Shown here: positions 61,056 to 64,000 of the stretch, in pieces
Numbering within the stretch: position 1 is the stretch's first letter
Layout: each line of letters opens with the position of its first letter
Assembly: GCA_046757925.1 (NCBI GenBank)
Contig: JBHHZE010000002.1
Location: 62,001-126,000 of the forward strand
Reading direction: 5' to 3'
Origin: JAZDCZ01 sp046757925
GTDB taxonomy: Bacteria > Gemmatimonadota > Gemmatimonadetes > Gemmatimonadales > GWC2-71-9
Length of the DNA stretch: 64,000 nt
The notes under the pieces: generated by a model
Seen by the model: only the letters and a program-made list of their open reading frames with translations
The model's database searches: none
Told to the model about the DNA's origin: nothing
Made by a program: the position numbers and the translations under genes

Positions 61056-61093
61056 CGGCTTCTGGTGGGGGTAAGAGGTTGTGAAGCATGGAT

Positions 61094-61387
61094 TTACAGG
61101 GCCCGCCACCGGATTCTCCTGATCTTCCTGCCCCGCGCTCCCAGCTGCTTCAGAATGGTGGGTGACATGAGCTGCAATTCCTGCATCCAGGACGCGGATG
61201 ACACGCTCACCACCAGGGTCCCGTCGGACAGAACCTCGTGCGGGGTAGTGACCGCTGCGATGTTCGGTCCCACTATTGCCTCCCATTCCGTCACCGCGCT
61301 CGCCTGCCGGATACGGCGCTTCATCCCGCGGCTGGTGAAGTACTCATCCAGTGCATCGCCTACGGTGAGGTCCTTCTTACGGGTCAA
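61094..61387 (-). CDS. DciA-like (DUF721) helicase-loading protein
   Basis: 97 residues. DUF721 features: WEAIVGPNIAAVTTPHEVLSDGTLVVSVSSASWMQELQLMSPTIL. DciA proteins load DnaB on the chromosome in most bacteria that lack DnaC. Its ATG lies inside the recF end (overlap 11), and the order recF-dciA-gyrB is typical. Confidence 0.9.
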   Translation of the reverse strand: MTRKKDLTVGDALDEYFTSRGMKRRIRQASAVTEWEAIVGPNIAAVTTPHEVLSDGTLVVSVSSASWMQELQLMSPTILKQLGARGRKIRRIRWRAL

Positions 61388-62450
61388 TCCGTCCTCCGTT
61401 CATTGACCATCGCGGCCGATCGAACAGTGTGTCGGGAACCTCGCTGTCACGTGGTGCCGTGATGATCACCTGACCGGGTAATGTCCGGTCTATCAGTGAC
61501 AATAGTCTGGTCTGTCTGTTTTGGTCCAGTTCGGCAAACACGTCGTCCAGCAGGGCAATGGGTGGCGCATCGTTCGCTGCGCCGAGGGCGCGGGCTTCCA
61601 GCAACCGCAGCGCGATCGCGGCGGTACGCTGCTGACCGGCGGATCCGTATCGTCTGAGCTCCCTACCGTCCAATGTAAGGACTAGGTCGTCGCGGTGCGG
61701 CCCCACGGTGGTCATGCCCATCCGCACGTCGCGTTCAAAGCGATCGAGCAGGCAACGTTCGACTTCCTGCTGGCCACCCTCGGGGGTCCAATGGCGCGAG
61801 TGATATTCCAAGGCGGAGTTCCCGCTTTCTCCCAGTCCGGCGAGTAGTTCGACGTACATCTGCCCGCATTCTTCCGCCCACTCGTGCCTCGCCTCCGCCA
61901 CCAAAGCAGCTGCGCCGGCGAACGCTCGGTCGAACGCCCGAGCTTCTTCCGGACGGCCCCTCTTGAGGGCGGCATTTCGCTGCTTCATGGCTGCACGCAT
62001 CGCTGTCAGGTGTTTTAGGTAGCTGCTGGAACACAGGGACAGCAGGACGTCGAGATACCGTCGGCGTCCAGCCGGACCTCCATTGACGATGGAGCGGTCT
62101 GCCGGGGAGGATTGAACGGCCGTGATAAGCCCGACCGCCTGGGCCAGTTTGCGGATTTCCTTGCCGTCCGCCGTCACCTTCTTGCGGCGTCCGGCCACTT
62201 CGTAGCCGGCGGTGACGCGTTGCCCGGCGGTACCGGCCACAAAGAAACCCGATTCGCCAAACCGGACCAACTCGCGATCCCTTGCCCCCCGCATCGAGCG
62301 GAACAGCACCAGATAATAGATAGCCTCGAGAAAGTTGGTCTTGCCCTGACCGTTTTCGCCAATCACGACGACGCCGGTCTCCGGGATCTCGACATCCAAA
62401 GACGCCAGGTTCCGGAAGCTACGGACGGTAAGTTGGGTTATGGGTGGCAT
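61377..62450 (-). CDS. recF: DNA replication and repair protein RecF
   Basis: 357 residues. Walker A GENGQGKTN (31-39), signature SAGQQRTAAIAL and Walker B PIALLDDVFAELD, plus the RecF DRxLPGQVIIT end. It loads RecA at gaps. ATG 62450; the usual upstream dnaN is not seen, only 224 bases of non-coding sequence and a divergent gene. Confidence 0.95.
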   Translation of the reverse strand: MPPITQLTVRSFRNLASLDVEIPETGVVVIGENGQGKTNFLEAIYYLVLFRSMRGARDRELVRFGESGFFVAGTAGQRVTAGYEVAGRRKKVTADGKEIRKLAQAVGLITAVQSSPADRSIVNGGPAGRRRYLDVLLSLCSSSYLKHLTAMRAAMKQRNAALKRGRPEEARAFDRAFAGAAALVAEARHEWAEECGQMYVELLAGLGESGNSALEYHSRHWTPEGGQQEVERCLLDRFERDVRMGMTTVGPHRDDLVLTLDGRELRRYGSAGQQRTAAIALRLLEARALGAANDAPPIALLDDVFAELDQNRQTRLLSLIDRTLPGQVIITAPRDSEVPDTLFDRPRWSMNGGRIDP

Positions 62451-62674
62451 GTTTCACCACGATGTCGTGCAGGACGAATAGCCATGAAATGTGCTGTGAT
62501 CTGTATGGGCATTGAAGCATCCTAGAATAGGGTTGACCTTGGGTCAAACGCCACGGTACTAACCGACGGTACGCGAAGTGACCACTAGCCTACTCACGCG
62601 AACTGAGATACGCTCCACTAGGTGTTGAATCGCCGATGAGATCGGTCCGTCCGCACTTTGAAGCAGGAGCAGTG

Positions 62675-63001
62675 ATGCCTACATCACCTAAGCCGCCGAA
62701 GATGCATGGTGAGTTCGTAAGACGCTTTCCCGAGTTGGGCAGCGCTTGGGAGTTGATTGCGGAGGCGGGCCGCAAGGGCCCGCTGGACGAAAAGACGGCG
62801 CGACTAGTGAAGTTGGGGATTGCGATGGGTGCCTTGCGCGAGGGCGCGGTGCACGCCGGCGTCAGAAAAGCTCTGGGCATGGGGATCACTGCCGAAGAGA
62901 TCGAGCAGGTGGTGGCCTTGACGGCCGGGACGCTCGGCATGCCCTCTACCGTCGCCGCCTATGCGTGGGCTCGCGAAGTGATCGAGGCCGAGTCGTCCTA
63001 G
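62675..63001 (+). CDS. Carboxymuconolactone decarboxylase-like protein lacking the Cys pair
   Basis: From ATG 62675 (AGGAG eight bases upstream) it has 108 residues with the CMD helical fold (KTARLVKLGIAMGALREGAVHAGVRKALGMGITAEEI). AhpD-type proteins carry CxxC; here none is present, so peroxidase activity is unlikely. Function unknown. Its stop overlaps the convergent methyltransferase gene by four bases. Confidence 0.78.
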   Translation: MPTSPKPPKMHGEFVRRFPELGSAWELIAEAGRKGPLDEKTARLVKLGIAMGALREGAVHAGVRKALGMGITAEEIEQVVALTAGTLGMPSTVAAYAWAREVIEAESS

Positions 63002-63462
63002 TCGGTCGAGTCCACGCTCTCCAGCGCCAGCAGTTTGCGCTTGAGAGGTAAACCTCCGCCGAACCCGCCCAGCTTACCTCCCGCCGCGACCACTCGGTGG
63101 CATGGCACCACCAGTGGCACGGGATTCCGGCCGTTGGCCGATCCCACCGCGCGGGCTGCCTTGGGATTGCCTATGGCTTGCGCGACCTCGCCATAGGTCC
63201 AGGTTTCTCCATACGGTATGCGCCGCAGCGCTTTCCATACCTTGCGCTCAAAAGCGCTTCCCTCGAGTCTTATGGGGAACGTGAAGTCCGTTCTCTTCCC
63301 GGCCAAGTACTCGCGTAGCTCGCGAGCGACATGTCGCTCAAACTTGCTAGCCGGCGTCCTCCTCGCTCGCCCGCCCAGCTGAATGCTGGTTACCGCATTG
63401 CCTTCCACCGTCACGGCGAGGCTGGTGATCCGTGACCCTACCTTGAATGGTGTTTTGCTCAT
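62998..63462 (-). CDS. Methylated-DNA-protein cysteine methyltransferase
   Basis: 154 residues, Ogt/MGMT type: RRIPYGETWTYGEVAQAIGNPKAARAVG (helix-turn-helix) and active-site PCHRVV with its acceptor Cys. It repairs O6-alkylguanine directly. ATG 63462, two bases after the stop of the next gene upstream. Confidence 0.93.
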   Translation of the reverse strand: MSKTPFKVGSRITSLAVTVEGNAVTSIQLGGRARRTPASKFERHVARELREYLAGKRTDFTFPIRLEGSAFERKVWKALRRIPYGETWTYGEVAQAIGNPKAARAVGSANGRNPVPLVVPCHRVVAAGGKLGGFGGGLPLKRKLLALESVDSTD

Positions 63463-63464
63463 TC

Positions 63465-64000
63465 CTATCTTCCCTTGAAGTTCGGCTCCCGCTTCTCCAG
63501 GAACGCGGTCATGCCTTCACGCATATCCTCGGTGGCGGCCAACAAGCCAAAGTGGTTCGCTTCGAGCAGTAGGCCTTCCTCCAAAGACATGTCGAACCCC
63601 AAGTCGATGGCTTCGATGGCGAGCCTGACCGCCAGTGGACCCATCTTCAGGATCTCCGAGAGCGTGCGCTCTGCCTCCTCCATTAGCTGTTCGCCGGGGA
63701 CCACACGATTCACGAGTCCGATCCTCAAGGCTTCTTCGGCGTCGATCGTGCGACCGGTGAGAATGAGTTCGATGGCTCTGCCCTTACCCACCAGCCGCGC
63801 CAGCCGCTGCGTGCCGCCATAGCCCGGTGCGATCCCCAGCTTTACCTCGGGCTGCCCGAACTTGGCGCTCTCGCTCGCGATCCGAAGGTGGCAGGCCATA
63901 GCAAGCTCGCAGCCGCCCCCCAGCGCGAAACCGTTTACGGCCGCCAACACGGGCTTCCCACAGGTCTCGAGGCTCCGTAAGACGGCCTGGCCCCTCAGTG
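63465..64000 (-). CDS. Enoyl-CoA hydratase/isomerase family protein (truncated by window edge)
   Basis: The frame runs on past 64000, so the N-terminal third is missing. Visible: KPVLAAVNGFALGGGCELAMAC (oxyanion hole), IAPGYGGTQRLARLVG with the catalytic Glu replaced or outside as in many members, and a final PNFKGR. It belongs to crotonase-type beta-oxidation enzymes; exact substrate cannot be told. A GTG at 63950 is only an internal codon. Confidence 0.9.
   Translation of the reverse strand, partial: LRGQAVLRSLETCGKPVLAAVNGFALGGGCELAMACHLRIASESAKFGQPEVKLGIAPGYGGTQRLARLVGKGRAIELILTGRTIDAEEALRIGLVNRVVPGEQLMEEAERTLSEILKMGPLAVRLAIEAIDLGFDMSLEEGLLLEANHFGLLAATEDMREGMTAFLEKREPNFKGR

Noticed and set aside
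1..64000. CRISPR array, prophage, IS element or origin of replication
   Set aside because: No regularly spaced long repeats, transposase or phage genes were seen; dnaA boxes could not be established near recF-gyrB by eye.

Overview
The window is GC-rich bacterial chromosome with densely packed genes. Several features fit a Gemmatimonadota-like bacterium: many secreted proteases (M16, S9, M20, M23, M24B), TPR and HEAT proteins, a GldF-GldG fusion transporter, a DUF4340 protein, a co-chaperonin with an insert, and recF-dciA-gyrB order. This placement is inference from gene content; no rRNA, tRNA, CRISPR array, prophage or insertion sequence was seen.

Layout. 1-5000 holds an SbcD-SbcC (Mre11-Rad50) operon with a tandem GNAT protein. 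5500-7600 has folE coupled to a short-chain dehydrogenase and a Trm112-like protein. 7600-16500 holds an acyl-CoA ligase, a Big-domain lipoprotein coupled to a TPR protein, a phosphoribosyltransferase, V4R and GAF proteins, a secreted Xaa-Pro aminopeptidase with a YtxH protein, and pyrimidine-nucleoside phosphorylase. 16600-19070 is a cluster of broken genes: a BNR lipoprotein cut by an in-frame TGA, a TPR-redoxin fragment and a Hanks kinase fragment meeting tail to tail at a small palindrome, and a decayed VapC-type PIN gene. 19070-24900 carries arsC, an orphan GroES-type protein, and a YbbP-YbbA transporter divergent from a TesA-like lipoprotein.

24900-30300 is an assimilatory sulfate/siroheme operon on the minus strand: cysH, a Met8-type siroheme synthase, cobA, ferredoxin-type sulfite reductase and a conserved unknown. 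It is read from one promoter through a structured leader that ends in an intrinsic terminator. Divergent from it, a promoter, a hairpin, a Thr/Ile/Cys-rich leader peptide and a second terminator precede thrC, a CysO-like sulfur carrier, an ACT-less aspartokinase and asd. The two leaders lie back to back and look like the regulatory hub linking sulfur and aspartate-family metabolism. Downstream is a deletion scar containing pieces of a hydroxypyruvate reductase and a MOFRL glycerate kinase.

36200-47500 holds a frameshifted HEAT protein, a fumarylacetoacetase-family enzyme, a repeat-built coiled-coil protein, peptidases and a Tat-exported metallo-beta-lactamase protein. Between the convergent S9 and MBL genes sits a four-helix-bundle gene (TIGR02436 type) flanked by inverted arrays of the heptamer ATTGCAG/AGTGCAG. 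Related solo arrays occur near 39.6 kb and 54.56 kb. This is the best candidate for an undescribed mobile or repeat-associated system here.

47600-64000 contains a cupin-PHP-UppS-regulator cluster, a Gld-type ABC exporter (ATPase, fused permease, DUF4340), a YcnI-like protein, a family 5 uracil-DNA glycosylase, a second acyl-CoA ligase, an M20 peptidase, gyrB-dciA-recF, a CMD-like protein, an Ogt-type methyltransferase and a truncated enoyl-CoA hydratase at the right edge.

Stop-start overlaps (ATGA, GTGA, and also CTGA and TTGA) are common, so translational coupling seems to be a general feature. Single-base frameshifts in G runs may be real decay or assembly error; the sequence alone cannot tell.
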